A DNA stretch of 64,000 bases from Vibrio gelatinilyticus (GTDB taxonomy: Bacteria; Pseudomonadota; Gammaproteobacteria; Enterobacterales; Vibrionaceae), in contig NZ_JAJNNZ010000001.1 of assembly GCF_022836845.1 (NCBI RefSeq), positions 411,605-475,604 on the forward strand, given 5' to 3'. Below are positions 17,985-27,117 of the stretch, one piece after another. The notes under the pieces were generated by a model. The model had not been told where the DNA came from and did not search any database. It worked only from the letters and a program-made list of their open reading frames with translations. The translations under genes were made by a program, and so were the position numbers. The first letter of the stretch is position 1, and each line of letters opens with the position of its first letter.

Positions 17985-19859
17985 ATGACCACTAGCAAAC
18001 CAGCCTCTTTGTTACAGCAAAGACGCTTTCTGCCTTATTTTGTCACACAATTTTTTGGCGCTTTTAACGACAACATTTTTAAAAACGTCCTGTTACTTTT
18101 TGTTGCCTTTGCTGGGCCTCAGGTTCTTCCTATATCCAGCAACTTGTTTATTAATGCTGCGGCTGGTCTCTTTATTCTTCCTTTCTTCCTATTTTCCGCC
18201 TCTGCTGGTGAACTGGCTGATAAGTACGAAAAGTCCTGGTTTATTCGTAAGGTTAAATTGCTCGAAATCTCGATTATGTGCTTAGGCGCCATTGGCTTTA
18301 TCACCGAAAGCTATGGCATTTTACTGTTTTTGCTTTTCCTTATGGGGACACAATCTGCGTTTTTTGGACCAGTGAAGTACGCGTTATTGCCCCAACAACT
18401 AAAATCTGACGAATTACTATCAGGCAACGCGCTTGTCGAAACGGGGACGTTCCTTGCCATATTACTAGGAACCATTGGCGCGGGTGTTATTGCCTCTGCT
18501 GATAACGCCAAATATGTTGCGGCCGCTTCCGTCTTGATCTTTGCTTTGCTGGGCTACTTTGCCAGTCGTAAAATCCCGTTAGCCCCGGCTGCGGATCCGT
18601 CAATCAAATTCAAGTGGCGACCATACAGCCAAACCAAGGCAACGCTTAAAATTGCCCATCAAGACCGCGTTGTTTTTCAATGCATCATGGCCATCAGCTG
18701 GTTTTGGTTTTTAGGGGCAAGTTACCTTACTCAGTTTCCTAATTTCACTAAAATCCACCTTAATGGAAATGAAGCGGCCGTTTCTTTCTTGCTTGCCCTT
18801 TTCTCTATCGGTATTGCTTTTGGTTCAATGCTTTGTGACCGAATTTCCAAGAATCGTATTGATGTGGGAATTGTGCCTATCGGCAGCATCGGCATCACTA
18901 TTTTTGGCTTATTGATGGCGACATCTGTCCCGAGTGAATTACCCCAGTTTGAATCGTTCCAACAATTTATCGCCCACGCACCGCTATGGCCTCTATTTGG
19001 TTACTTGCTGTTACTTGGGGCGTCAGGCGGGCTGTTTATTGTCCCTCTTTACGCACTCATGCAGCAACAAGCTAAGGAGACCGAGCGAGCTCGGGTGATC
19101 GCCGCTCTCAACATCTATAACTCTCTGTTTATGGTTGGCAGTGCTGTAATGGGTATCGTGTGCTTATCGGTACTGGAATTATCAATCACGCAATTGTTTG
19201 GCATACTCGCCATCCTAAACGCACTGATTGCAACGTATCTATTCTTGCAAGTCCCTATTTTTGCCATTCGCTTCATGGTTTGGATTCTGACCCACCTCAT
19301 GTACCGCATCAATCATAGAAATCTGCACCATCTTCCTAAGGAAGGCGGTGCATTAATTGTCTGTAACCACGTAAGTTATATGGATGCCCTACTTCTTAGC
19401 GCAGCAAGCCCACGCCTTATACGTTTTGTAATGGAAGAAGACTACGCCAACTACCGCCCAGTTCGTCGCTTTTTAAAGCGTGCTGGTGTTATTCCAATTT
19501 CGGCCAGCCGAAGAAACTCCATTCGCCGTGCATTTAGCGAAGTGGAGAGAGCGCTCGCTCAGGGTGAGATTGTCTGTATTTTCCCAGAAGGTCGCCTGAC
19601 CTCTGATGGTGAGATCAGCGAGTTTATGCGCGGCATGGACATCATTATCAGGCGCTCGCCCGTCCCTGTCATCCCTATGGCTCTGAAAGGCCTCTGGGGC
19701 AGCTACTTTAGTCGAGCAAAAGGTCGTGCTTGCAAAGGCATCCCAACGCGCTTTAGAGCCAAACTGGAACTGGAAGCTGGCGAACCCATTTCCCCAGAGC
19801 ATGCCAGCAACCAATATATGCAACAACGCGTTTGCGATCTTAGAGGTGACTGGCGTTAA
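17985..19859 (+). CDS. MFS transporter fused to PlsC-type acyltransferase (LplT/Aas-like)
   Basis: A 624-residue two-domain membrane protein. Residues about 10-420 are a 12-helix major facilitator of the LplT lysophospholipid-flippase kind (QFFGAFNDNIFKNVLLLF near the N-terminus). Residues about 430-624 are a glycerolipid acyltransferase with the catalytic H-x4-D motif (CNHVSYMDA, about 458-466) and FPEGRLTSDGE (about 530). E. coli splits these roles between LplT and Aas; Aas also has an acyl-ACP synthetase domain, which is missing here. Likely role: bring lysophospholipid back from the outer leaflet and reacylate it. It follows a TetR gene in the same apparent operon, with AAAGGA as ribosome site. 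Confidence 0.88.
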   Translation: MTTSKPASLLQQRRFLPYFVTQFFGAFNDNIFKNVLLLFVAFAGPQVLPISSNLFINAAAGLFILPFFLFSASAGELADKYEKSWFIRKVKLLEISIMCLGAIGFITESYGILLFLLFLMGTQSAFFGPVKYALLPQQLKSDELLSGNALVETGTFLAILLGTIGAGVIASADNAKYVAAASVLIFALLGYFASRKIPLAPAADPSIKFKWRPYSQTKATLKIAHQDRVVFQCIMAISWFWFLGASYLTQFPNFTKIHLNGNEAAVSFLLALFSIGIAFGSMLCDRISKNRIDVGIVPIGSIGITIFGLLMATSVPSELPQFESFQQFIAHAPLWPLFGYLLLLGASGGLFIVPLYALMQQQAKETERARVIAALNIYNSLFMVGSAVMGIVCLSVLELSITQLFGILAILNALIATYLFLQVPIFAIRFMVWILTHLMYRINHRNLHHLPKEGGALIVCNHVSYMDALLLSAASPRLIRFVMEEDYANYRPVRRFLKRAGVIPISASRRNSIRRAFSEVERALAQGEIVCIFPEGRLTSDGEISEFMRGMDIIIRRSPVPVIPMALKGLWGSYFSRAKGRACKGIPTRFRAKLELEAGEPISPEHASNQYMQQRVCDLRGDWR

Positions 19860-19975
19860 GTTTTTCTTAACGCTAGTTCAATAAGTTTAGATTTTTCTGA
19901 TCGCCTAAGCACGCTACTATACAAACATTCGGCGAGGTCTACTCTCGCCAGTTTGTTGTTAAGAAGGACTTCTCT

Positions 19976-20899
19976 TTGAGTACGCTACGCTCCTATCCCT
20001 TTTTCTGGTTTGCGGCATTACTGTGCCTTTCTCCTTGGATTTCATCTCCAATAGCATTAGTTACCGGATTTGTCTTGAGCAGTTTCGGCATGGTTCCGAC
20101 ACAGCTGCCCATAGCAAAGATAACCAAAAAGCTTCTCGCTTACTCAATTATTGGATTGGGGTTTGGTATTCATCTCGACCAAGCGCTACAGGCTACCTCT
20201 AATGGTTTAGGTATTATCGTTGCCACCATTGCAGGCACCTTAATCATTGGCTGGTTTGTCACAAAACGAATTGGCCTTGAACAAAAGACCGGATATCTCA
20301 TTGCCTCTGGCACCGCTATTTGCGGCGGCAGTGCGATTGCTGCTGTTGCGCCAGCTATTGATGCTGATGACCAAAGCATTGGGGTGGCATTAGCGACGGT
20401 TTTTGTACTCAACTCGGTCGCGTTATTTGTCTTCCCTGTGATTGGGCATGCGCTTGCTCTGGACCAAATTACCTTCGGTACATGGGCCGCCATCGCGATC
20501 CACGATACATCCTCAGTGGTTGGCGCGGCTTCCGCTTACGGTGAAGAAGCATTGACTACCGCGACCACTCTAAAGCTCGCTCGGGCACTGTGGATCGTAC
20601 CCGTCGCTTTTGTCAGTGCACTGCTGTTTAGCCACAAACAAAAAAACATCACCATCCCATATTTCATAGTGTTCTATTGTGTCGCCATTTTAGTGAGCGA
20701 TTACTTACCCGAATTCGAGACGGTCTATCAAGGGGTTTTCTCTGCGTCTAAGCAAATGTTGGTAGTCTGCTTGTTTCTCATCGGCTGTAACATTTCTATC
20801 GAAAAACTAAAACAAGCTGGGAGTAAGCCAATGTTGTTTGGCGTGGGGTTATGGGCTGTGATTTCTACAACATCTCTTGCTTGGCTGATGTTGACTTAG
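19976..20899 (+). CDS. YeiH/UPF0324 family membrane protein (putative sulfate exporter family)
   Basis: A 307-residue integral membrane protein with about ten hydrophobic segments. [20 protein letters not shown] (about 104-123) and [19 protein letters not shown] (about 173-191) are the diagnostic blocks of the UPF0324/YeiH family. Function is not firmly known; the family carries the label 'putative sulfate exporter'. The start is a TTG at 19976 with AAGGA at good spacing; no ATG gives the conserved N-terminus. No LysR-type YeiE regulator gene is next to it in this window. Its last 35 bases overlap a small ORF on the other strand. Confidence 0.82.
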   Translation: MSTLRSYPFFWFAALLCLSPWISSPIALVTGFVLSSFGMVPTQLPIAKITKKLLAYSIIGLGFGIHLDQALQATSNGLGIIVATIAGTLIIGWFVTKRIGLEQKTGYLIASGTAICGGSAIAAVAPAIDADDQSIGVALATVFVLNSVALFVFPVIGHALALDQITFGTWAAIAIHDTSSVVGAASAYGEEALTTATTLKLARALWIVPVAFVSALLFSHKQKNITIPYFIVFYCVAILVSDYLPEFETVYQGVFSASKQMLVVCLFLIGCNISIEKLKQAGSKPMLFGVGLWAVISTTSLAWLMLT

Positions 20900-21059
20900 T
20901 CGGGGAATTTGCACGCGTAGCAGTGGGATATTTTATCCAGTAAGCCAGCACTACCGCCAGTAAAAAGGCGGTAAGCTCAGCAATCGCTCGGGTTAATCCA
21001 TGAGACACGACAGCAAGAATGACTTGTAGCAATATCGCAATGCTGAGTGTGATTTTCAT
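20865..21059 (-). CDS. Small membrane protein, unknown
   Basis: A possible 64-residue protein with two hydrophobic stretches ([17 protein letters not shown] and [16 protein letters not shown]) and a polar, Ser/Thr/Lys-rich tail. The composition looks like a real two-helix membrane protein, but the ribosome site is weak (a GGA about 11 bases upstream) and the 3' end overlaps the convergent YeiH-like gene by 35 bases. I do not recognise a family. Confidence 0.45.
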   Translation of the reverse strand: MKITLSIAILLQVILAVVSHGLTRAIAELTAFLLAVVLAYWIKYPTATRANSPTKSTSAKQEML

Positions 21060-21131
21060 AATTAACGTCCGTGACTGTTCATTGCCAATATTATGAACAG
21101 ATGCTTAGACTTAGAAAAATTCTCTTTTGGA

Positions 21132-22553
21132 CTATGAAATAACTACATGTTCACTTTGATAGTGTTTTAGCCAGATTTTGATGTCATTTCTCGATGTTTT
21201 TATCCCCGTCGACGCCATATTTTCTGGCATTAGGTAGTACGCAATAGGCCACTTAAATCGCTCAAGAACCTCTCGCAAGCACCGATGGATACTATCGTGA
21301 CAAGGCAAGGTTTCAGCTCTAATAACAGCAACTGGGCGAGCGCCAAATTCGGAACAGTTAACCGGAACAACCGTGACTTGTTGAATGTCCTCATGTTGTA
21401 GCAATGCCGCTTCTATTTCTTCGCAGTGAATGTTTTCTCCTCCTGAAATAAACAGGTTATCGGCACGCCCTATGACCTTAAGTTCTCGTACTTTGAGTGT
21501 AGGTTCTATCCACTGCCCCAGATCGTTTGTATCAAACCAACCTTGCTCATTGGTGAGCGATTGCAGCTTTCCTTGATGAAAATACCCTTCAGCCAATGTC
21601 TCACCTGCAATATGGATTCGCCCCTGTTCAATCTTGACGTTGCGATAAGGAAGCACAGTCCCCGCCGACTCTGCTGCGCCAATTGACTTTGCCGTTACGG
21701 TTGAAGCGGCTTCGGTTAATCCATACCCTAACCAAATATCAATCGAGTGAGCCCTCGCCTCATGAGTGAGCGCCTGAGGTATATGACTACCACCAAGCAG
21801 CACTCGTTTGAGCTGCAGTGGCACCGTTGAGTCCAATATGCGCTGCAATTGCGTCGCCACTAATGAGGCATGACTCACGCCTTGAATATCGCTATCCAGA
21901 TGGCCACAACCAACTTTAAGTACTGCACCAACAGCCAACCATCGCCAAATAATAGCCAATCCAGAGACATGGAACATCGGCAAACTTAACAGCCAAACGT
22001 CATTAGTATCATAGGAAAAATGGTGCATAAGACCTTTCGCTGATGACATGTGTTGCCTGGCTAAATGCAAGACCGCTTTGGGATGACCGGAAGATCCTGA
22101 AGTAAAGATGATTGAGGCTGGGTTAGTGGATTGGAATAGACAAGCGTTTTTCTTTGTGCCTAATTCAATGTCACCATTAACCCATTGCCAGTGTGGTTGA
22201 TAAGCGTCAGTATCTAGGTCGTCATTCATATCCCAGATACAAACCTGCTCATTTGGTGCATACAGTGTATCGATTTTTTTCTGAAGCAATGGAGCCGATT
22301 GAGGCGGGATGAGCGCCGGTGTCACATTAAGCTGCAAGCAAGCAAGGTAGGCAAAAACCAACTCAAGCTGATTTTTGCCTACTAGTACCACGATCTGCTT
22401 TGACGCAACACCGTGATTAATGAGGTGTTGGCAATATTGCTCTACGGCAGTATCGATCTGCTCCCAGCTCCACTTACGTGCACCACATATTAGAGCGGTC
22501 TTGGACGCTCTCGACACCAACCAATTTTTCCAGGGTGATGACTCTGACCTCAT
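21132..22553 (-). CDS. menE: o-Succinylbenzoate--CoA ligase
   Basis: A 473-residue acyl-adenylate-forming enzyme: it joins CoA to o-succinylbenzoate with ATP, in menaquinone synthesis. The AMP-binding P-loop is IIFTSGSSGHPKAV (about 148-161), the A5-type motif is LGYGLTEAAST (about 274-284), and the hinge region GRADNLFISGGENIHCEE (about 365-382) is clear. Last gene of the men operon; its ATG overlaps the menC stop (ATGA). Confidence 0.95.
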   Translation of the reverse strand: MRSESSPWKNWLVSRASKTALICGARKWSWEQIDTAVEQYCQHLINHGVASKQIVVLVGKNQLELVFAYLACLQLNVTPALIPPQSAPLLQKKIDTLYAPNEQVCIWDMNDDLDTDAYQPHWQWVNGDIELGTKKNACLFQSTNPASIIFTSGSSGHPKAVLHLARQHMSSAKGLMHHFSYDTNDVWLLSLPMFHVSGLAIIWRWLAVGAVLKVGCGHLDSDIQGVSHASLVATQLQRILDSTVPLQLKRVLLGGSHIPQALTHEARAHSIDIWLGYGLTEAASTVTAKSIGAAESAGTVLPYRNVKIEQGRIHIAGETLAEGYFHQGKLQSLTNEQGWFDTNDLGQWIEPTLKVRELKVIGRADNLFISGGENIHCEEIEAALLQHEDIQQVTVVPVNCSEFGARPVAVIRAETLPCHDSIHRCLREVLERFKWPIAYYLMPENMASTGIKTSRNDIKIWLKHYQSEHVVIS

Positions 22554-23539
22554 TCAGATTGCCAATAGAGGTCTTGTGATTCCAATGTAACAACTTCAGC
22601 ATCACACCCCGGCCAGGCACTGTCTAATTGAGCATCAAAAAGCTGCATGGTATCGAGTCCTGGAACCTCCCTCGGAAGCAACCACTGTGACAATCTCGCT
22701 AGTTGGGTAAGACCGATATTGGACTCCAGACTTGAGCTGATAACAACTTGCATTCCTTGTAGCTTAGCCTCATCGACAATTCGGATACATGTTTGCACAT
22801 CACCAATCAAGGTTGGCTTAATGACTAACGCTTTGACGCCTGTAAGCTCTTTGACAGAAAAGCCCGGCTCTTTAACCGCTCGCTGCAATGTCTCGTCCCA
22901 CGCTATGGCAATGCCAGTATCAATGGCAAATGACAAGCTGTCACCCGGGTGACTGCACGGCTCTTCGACGAAGGCGATTCGCTGTCGCAACGACGGGGCA
23001 ATATGTTTGGCAAAACTTTTGGCTTTCTCTAAGGTCCAGGCCTGATTGGCATCAAGACGCAGGGAAAGATCAGGGATAGATTCAAGTAGAAGGCTTACCA
23101 GCATACCGTCGCGAATCGTTTCGTAAAGGCCAACTTTCACCTTAGCTACTTTTGGTCCCGTCATTTCATTGAGTAGCGGAATAAGCTCATCAGGATCGCC
23201 ACTGCAAAGCGGTGCAGCTTGATAGTTGGCCGTCGGGGGGAGCAAGCCTTTCAGCTCAAACAAAGCCATCGAAAGGCCAAACGCGACCGAAGGGCAACAT
23301 TGAGATAAGTCAAGCTCTCGATTGTGCACCCATAATTCTAACTGGTGCTGAGCCTCAATACCGGCTTGCTCTAATGTTTCTTGACTAAACCCAGGCAGAG
23401 GCGCAATTTCGCCTCTTGCCACCAAACCAAATTCAGCGATCTCTACGATCCACCCTTCTCGATTTGAGAGTTTTTTTTCTCTCAAAATTACGCCACTGTC
23501 CATGGGTAGACAGTAGCGATATAGTCTCGCAATTCTCAT
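22550..23539 (-). CDS. menC: o-Succinylbenzoate synthase
   Basis: About 329 residues from the ATG at 23539 (MRIARLYRYCLPMDSGVIL matches the usual MenC N-terminus; an ATG 48 bases upstream is in frame). It dehydrates SHCHC to o-succinylbenzoate. Enolase-superfamily residues are in place: the KVKVG lysine pair, metal ligands in RLDANQAW, FVEEPC and AWDET, and the second catalytic Lys in LVIKPTLIG. The 160-bp gap to menB is the largest in the operon, with no clear hairpin in it. Confidence 0.94.
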   Translation of the reverse strand: MRIARLYRYCLPMDSGVILREKKLSNREGWIVEIAEFGLVARGEIAPLPGFSQETLEQAGIEAQHQLELWVHNRELDLSQCCPSVAFGLSMALFELKGLLPPTANYQAAPLCSGDPDELIPLLNEMTGPKVAKVKVGLYETIRDGMLVSLLLESIPDLSLRLDANQAWTLEKAKSFAKHIAPSLRQRIAFVEEPCSHPGDSLSFAIDTGIAIAWDETLQRAVKEPGFSVKELTGVKALVIKPTLIGDVQTCIRIVDEAKLQGMQVVISSSLESNIGLTQLARLSQWLLPREVPGLDTMQLFDAQLDSAWPGCDAEVVTLESQDLYWQSE

Positions 23540-23702
23540 AATTTTGAGTCCTACTTTGTCAGTTGAGGGTCTTGCACAGCTAGACATCTAATTGGGCAAG
23601 TTTAAATCCACCTCATCTCAAGCCGTTAGCTTGAGTACCTGTTCATCTAGGTTGGCGAAGCATCATAAATGCACTTCGCCATTTAGCGTGTCGAGTGTAC
23701 TT

Positions 23703-24569
23703 TTATGGGTTACGTGGGAACTTATCAAAGTCTGGACGGCGCTTCTCATTGAATGCGTTGCGCCCTTCCTGACCTTCTTCTGTCATATAGAACATCATGG
23801 TGGCATTACCCGCCAACTCTTGTAAGCCTGCTTGGCCGTCGCAGTCCGCGTTCAGGGCAGCTTTCAAGCAACGCAGAGCCATTGGGCTGTGCTGTAGAAC
23901 CTCTCGGCACCAGCGAACAGATTCCCTCTCTAAATCATCAAGTGGAACAACCGTGTTAACCAGCCCCATATCGACGGCTTCTTGAGCGTCGTAAAAACGA
24001 CATAGGAACCAAATCTCGCGCGCTTTCTTTTGACCGACTATTCTAGCCATGTAAGAAGCTCCCCAGCCGCCATCAAAAGAACCCACTTTCGGTCCAGTTT
24101 GACCAAACTGTGCGTTATCCGCCGCGATGGTGAGGTCACACATCATATGCAATACGTGGCCACCGCCGACTGCCCAGCCTGCGACCGCAGCAATCACCGG
24201 TTTAGGACAAGTTCTGATCTGACGTTGAAAATCCAAGACGTTAAGGTGATGGGTTCCACTGTCATCCTTGTAGCCGCCATAATCGCCACGGATGCTTTGG
24301 TCACCGCCAGAGCAAAACGCTTTTTGGCCAAGGCCCGTCAAAATAATCACACCGACTTTTTCGTCGTAACGAGCATCCGCAAGTGCATTAATCATTTCTT
24401 TGACTGTTTGTGGGCTGAACGCATTGTGTACTTGAGGGCGGGCGATAGTAATTTTTGCGATTCCATCATCAGATTTGTGATACTGGATTTCTTGATATTC
24501 GCCTGTTGCGTCTGTCCAATTGACTGGAGCGTAGAGTTCTTCTTCTGTTAATCCAACTGTTTTAGCCAT
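23703..24569 (-). CDS. menB: 1,4-Dihydroxy-2-naphthoyl-CoA synthase
   Basis: About 288 residues, taking the ATG at 24569 with GGGA at good spacing ([12 protein letters not shown]); an ATG four codons upstream is possible. Crotonase fold enzyme that closes the second naphthoquinone ring. The oxyanion-hole segment [16 protein letters not shown] and the block [19 protein letters not shown], then [15 protein letters not shown], are those of MenB. It sits between menH and menC. Confidence 0.96.
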   Translation of the reverse strand: MAKTVGLTEEELYAPVNWTDATGEYQEIQYHKSDDGIAKITIARPQVHNAFSPQTVKEMINALADARYDEKVGVIILTGLGQKAFCSGGDQSIRGDYGGYKDDSGTHHLNVLDFQRQIRTCPKPVIAAVAGWAVGGGHVLHMMCDLTIAADNAQFGQTGPKVGSFDGGWGASYMARIVGQKKAREIWFLCRFYDAQEAVDMGLVNTVVPLDDLERESVRWCREVLQHSPMALRCLKAALNADCDGQAGLQELAGNATMMFYMTEEGQEGRNAFNEKRRPDFDKFPRNP

Positions 24570-24581
24570 GGTGTTTCCCAA

Positions 24582-25421
24582 TTAATTTATTGTGCCGCCA
24601 AGGGCAACATTTTGTTCTATGTAGTTTTTAAGCCTGATTGCTAATTGCTCAGGCTGTTCTACGTGGACATTGTGACCGGCATTGCCAAGCACCTGATAGT
24701 TGAGCTGGCTATGCTCTGCCAATGTCCGAAATTTTGTGTCATGCTCACCACACAGGTAAAGCACGGTTGTGTCTTGCTTAAAACGCAGCGCTTGAATCGA
24801 TTCAAGCAAATCTGGTTGCTTTGAAAGTGACGTCGCCATCAACATATTGGCCAATGCACTGCCAAGATTACCACTGCGTTTTGTCACCAAATATTGTCTT
24901 TGCTCATTATTTAGTGAAGAAAACACATCTTGTTGGTACCAGTCGCCCAATACCTGCGCGATTGGCTCACTTTCGAACCGCTTTGCCCAACGCTTATCGG
25001 CTTTATACCGTTTCTTACGAAGCTCGTCGCTTTGCAGACCAAAATTCCCGCCCTCGATCACGCAGCCGACCAGATTTAGAGGGGCAAATTGAGATGTTGA
25101 TAATCCATACATCAACAAGCGCGCCCCCAATGAATAGCCCACCAACACTAACGGTGCATCGACTGGTTCATCGTTGGTTTTAAGTGCGTGTCGCAGTGAT
25201 CGCTCTATCATTTGGCAGGCGTCATCAAACCCAGTGCAGGTCATCGTTTGACTCCTGCCATGACAGGGCAAGTCAATCGAGATCGAAGTGTATTGACTTA
25301 AGTAACTTATCGTCGCTTGCCAATCTTCATTGCATCCAAGAAAACCGTGGATAAACACCACTATCGGTGCGGTTTTGCAAGGTGAAGACAATACGGCTTT
25401 ACGGTAGTGACTATGAAGCAT
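24582..25421 (-). CDS. menH: SHCHC synthase (alpha/beta hydrolase)
   Basis: About 279 residues from the ATG at 25421, where MLHSHYR fits the usual N-terminus (a start 48 bases upstream would sit deeper inside menD). It removes pyruvate from SEPHCHC to give SHCHC. The oxyanion segment VVFIHGFLGCNEDW, nucleophile elbow VGYSLGA and C-terminal catalytic His (GNAGHNVHVE) are all present. The start overlaps the end of menD by 11 bases. Confidence 0.93.
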   Translation of the reverse strand: MLHSHYRKAVLSSPCKTAPIVVFIHGFLGCNEDWQATISYLSQYTSISIDLPCHGRSQTMTCTGFDDACQMIERSLRHALKTNDEPVDAPLVLVGYSLGARLLMYGLSTSQFAPLNLVGCVIEGGNFGLQSDELRKKRYKADKRWAKRFESEPIAQVLGDWYQQDVFSSLNNEQRQYLVTKRSGNLGSALANMLMATSLSKQPDLLESIQALRFKQDTTVLYLCGEHDTKFRTLAEHSQLNYQVLGNAGHNVHVEQPEQLAIRLKNYIEQNVALGGTIN

Positions 25422-27117
25422 GAAGGCGGCGACTAATCGTTCGAATGAGATGGCCCACTTCCTGAGCATGAGTCTTCACTTCTATTAACAATGTGCCACT
25501 GCCATTTTTCAGATGCTGACACAAAAGTTGGTTAAGCTCTTTAGCGCAACCTGGTGACGAATATTGTAAACCAAACTGCGCGGCTGAATGAGTGAAATTC
25601 AGACCATGCGGCATTTGATAACACTGCTGTTTTTGCTGCTTGGGGACTGGCAATAAATCGAAGATAGCCCCACCATCATTATTGGTGACCACAATGACGT
25701 TCGGTGTTAACACATCACGAAATAGTGCCAAAGAATTGAGATCATAGAGCAAAGAGGTATCACCAAGATAAAGCGCAAGCGAGCGCTCCGTCGCAATATG
25801 CACGCCATAGGCTGTGGCGACTAACCCATCGATCCCCGACGCACCTCGATTGGTGTAGACGTCTCTTTGTTTTAGACTCACAAACATGTCGGTCAAACGC
25901 ACAATAAGGCTGTTGCCTAAAAATAAACTGATATCACTAGGCAGTTGATTGATCGATTCTGCTACGTCAATTTCACTGATATGTTTGGGCTGTGCCTGCT
26001 TGATTTCACGGCCGACAAGCTGACAGTATTGGCTAAGTTCCTCCGCCCATGCGCAGTGGCGGCTGTTATCTACTAAGTTTTTTGCCTCATCAAGCCATTT
26101 CGATAGTTCGGCTTGCCAATGCAGCATTGGCAAGTGATTGGGATTTATGCGTTGAGATTGCTCGGTCACCAAGACAAGCTCTGTCCCTGACTGCCCTTGT
26201 TGTTCTATCCATTGCAACAGGCGCTTAGAAACGAGGCGCTCTCCGATTTGCACAATCAAATCACACTGGCTCAACAATGCATTGGCCTTACCATTTTGCA
26301 ACCAGATATCGAACCTTCCCCACTCGCTGCCGACACCCGATTGTGGATCACACAAAACAGGCCAACCCAACTGGTTAGCGAGCATCAACGCTTGCTGGCT
26401 GTGCGCGAGTGAAAGCGCACCTAATACGATAGCGCCTTTTTTGTTTGCTAAGTTCAGTTGAGAAATCTGACCCTGATACGATGTGGCTGGAAGCCGCATA
26501 TAGCGAACATAGGGCTTATGCCCAACCTGCCATTTTTGAATAGGCTTGATGTAGTCGGTGAACTCAGATTTGTCTTCTCCGCCATAGAGCGGCTCGGGAA
26601 ATGGGCAGTTTAAGTGAATAGCACCGCCAAACTGCTCCTGTGTTCTTTGTATATGGTCAATGGTCGTTAGTAACCATGCCAGGGGGATCTGGGTACTGGG
26701 GCTTGGCAGATTAACGGCGTCACTAACATGCGGCGCAAATACACCCGGCTGCTCGATGGCTTGATTTGCACCACAACCAATGAGTTCTAAAGGGCGATCG
26801 GATGTCAGCAATATCAGTTTTTCACCCGTCAATTTAGATTCAGCGACGGCTGGGAGAAGATTGGTCACAGCTGTCCCTGACGTAACGATCACCACAACAG
26901 GCTTACGACTGACTTTTGCCAAACCAAGGGCCATAAAGCCAAGGCCGCGTTCATCGAAATGAGTGTGAATGTTAAAACAACCGTGTTCTACCGCTTCTAA
27001 GGTTAATGGTGTGGAACGTGAACCCGGCGCAATGCAAATATCGTTAACACCTAAGCGGTAGAGTTCTTCGAGTAGTGTTTGAGTCCATACTCGATTTAAA
27101 GCAGCTTGATTATTCAC
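25411..27117 (-). CDS. menD: SEPHCHC synthase (thiamine-diphosphate enzyme)
   Basis: A 568-residue enzyme adding a succinic-semialdehyde unit from 2-oxoglutarate to isochorismate. The N-terminal block CIAPGSRSTPLTLE with ELIGCGANQAIEQ and the C-terminal ThDP block (LGDTSLLYDLNSL, VTNNDGGAIFDLLP) are typical of MenD. The start is a GTG that overlaps the menF stop by one base (TAGTG), pointing to translational coupling. Confidence 0.96.
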   Translation of the reverse strand: MNNQAALNRVWTQTLLEELYRLGVNDICIAPGSRSTPLTLEAVEHGCFNIHTHFDERGLGFMALGLAKVSRKPVVVIVTSGTAVTNLLPAVAESKLTGEKLILLTSDRPLELIGCGANQAIEQPGVFAPHVSDAVNLPSPSTQIPLAWLLTTIDHIQRTQEQFGGAIHLNCPFPEPLYGGEDKSEFTDYIKPIQKWQVGHKPYVRYMRLPATSYQGQISQLNLANKKGAIVLGALSLAHSQQALMLANQLGWPVLCDPQSGVGSEWGRFDIWLQNGKANALLSQCDLIVQIGERLVSKRLLQWIEQQGQSGTELVLVTEQSQRINPNHLPMLHWQAELSKWLDEAKNLVDNSRHCAWAEELSQYCQLVGREIKQAQPKHISEIDVAESINQLPSDISLFLGNSLIVRLTDMFVSLKQRDVYTNRGASGIDGLVATAYGVHIATERSLALYLGDTSLLYDLNSLALFRDVLTPNVIVVTNNDGGAIFDLLPVPKQQKQQCYQMPHGLNFTHSAAQFGLQYSSPGCAKELNQLLCQHLKNGSGTLLIEVKTHAQEVGHLIRTISRRLHAS

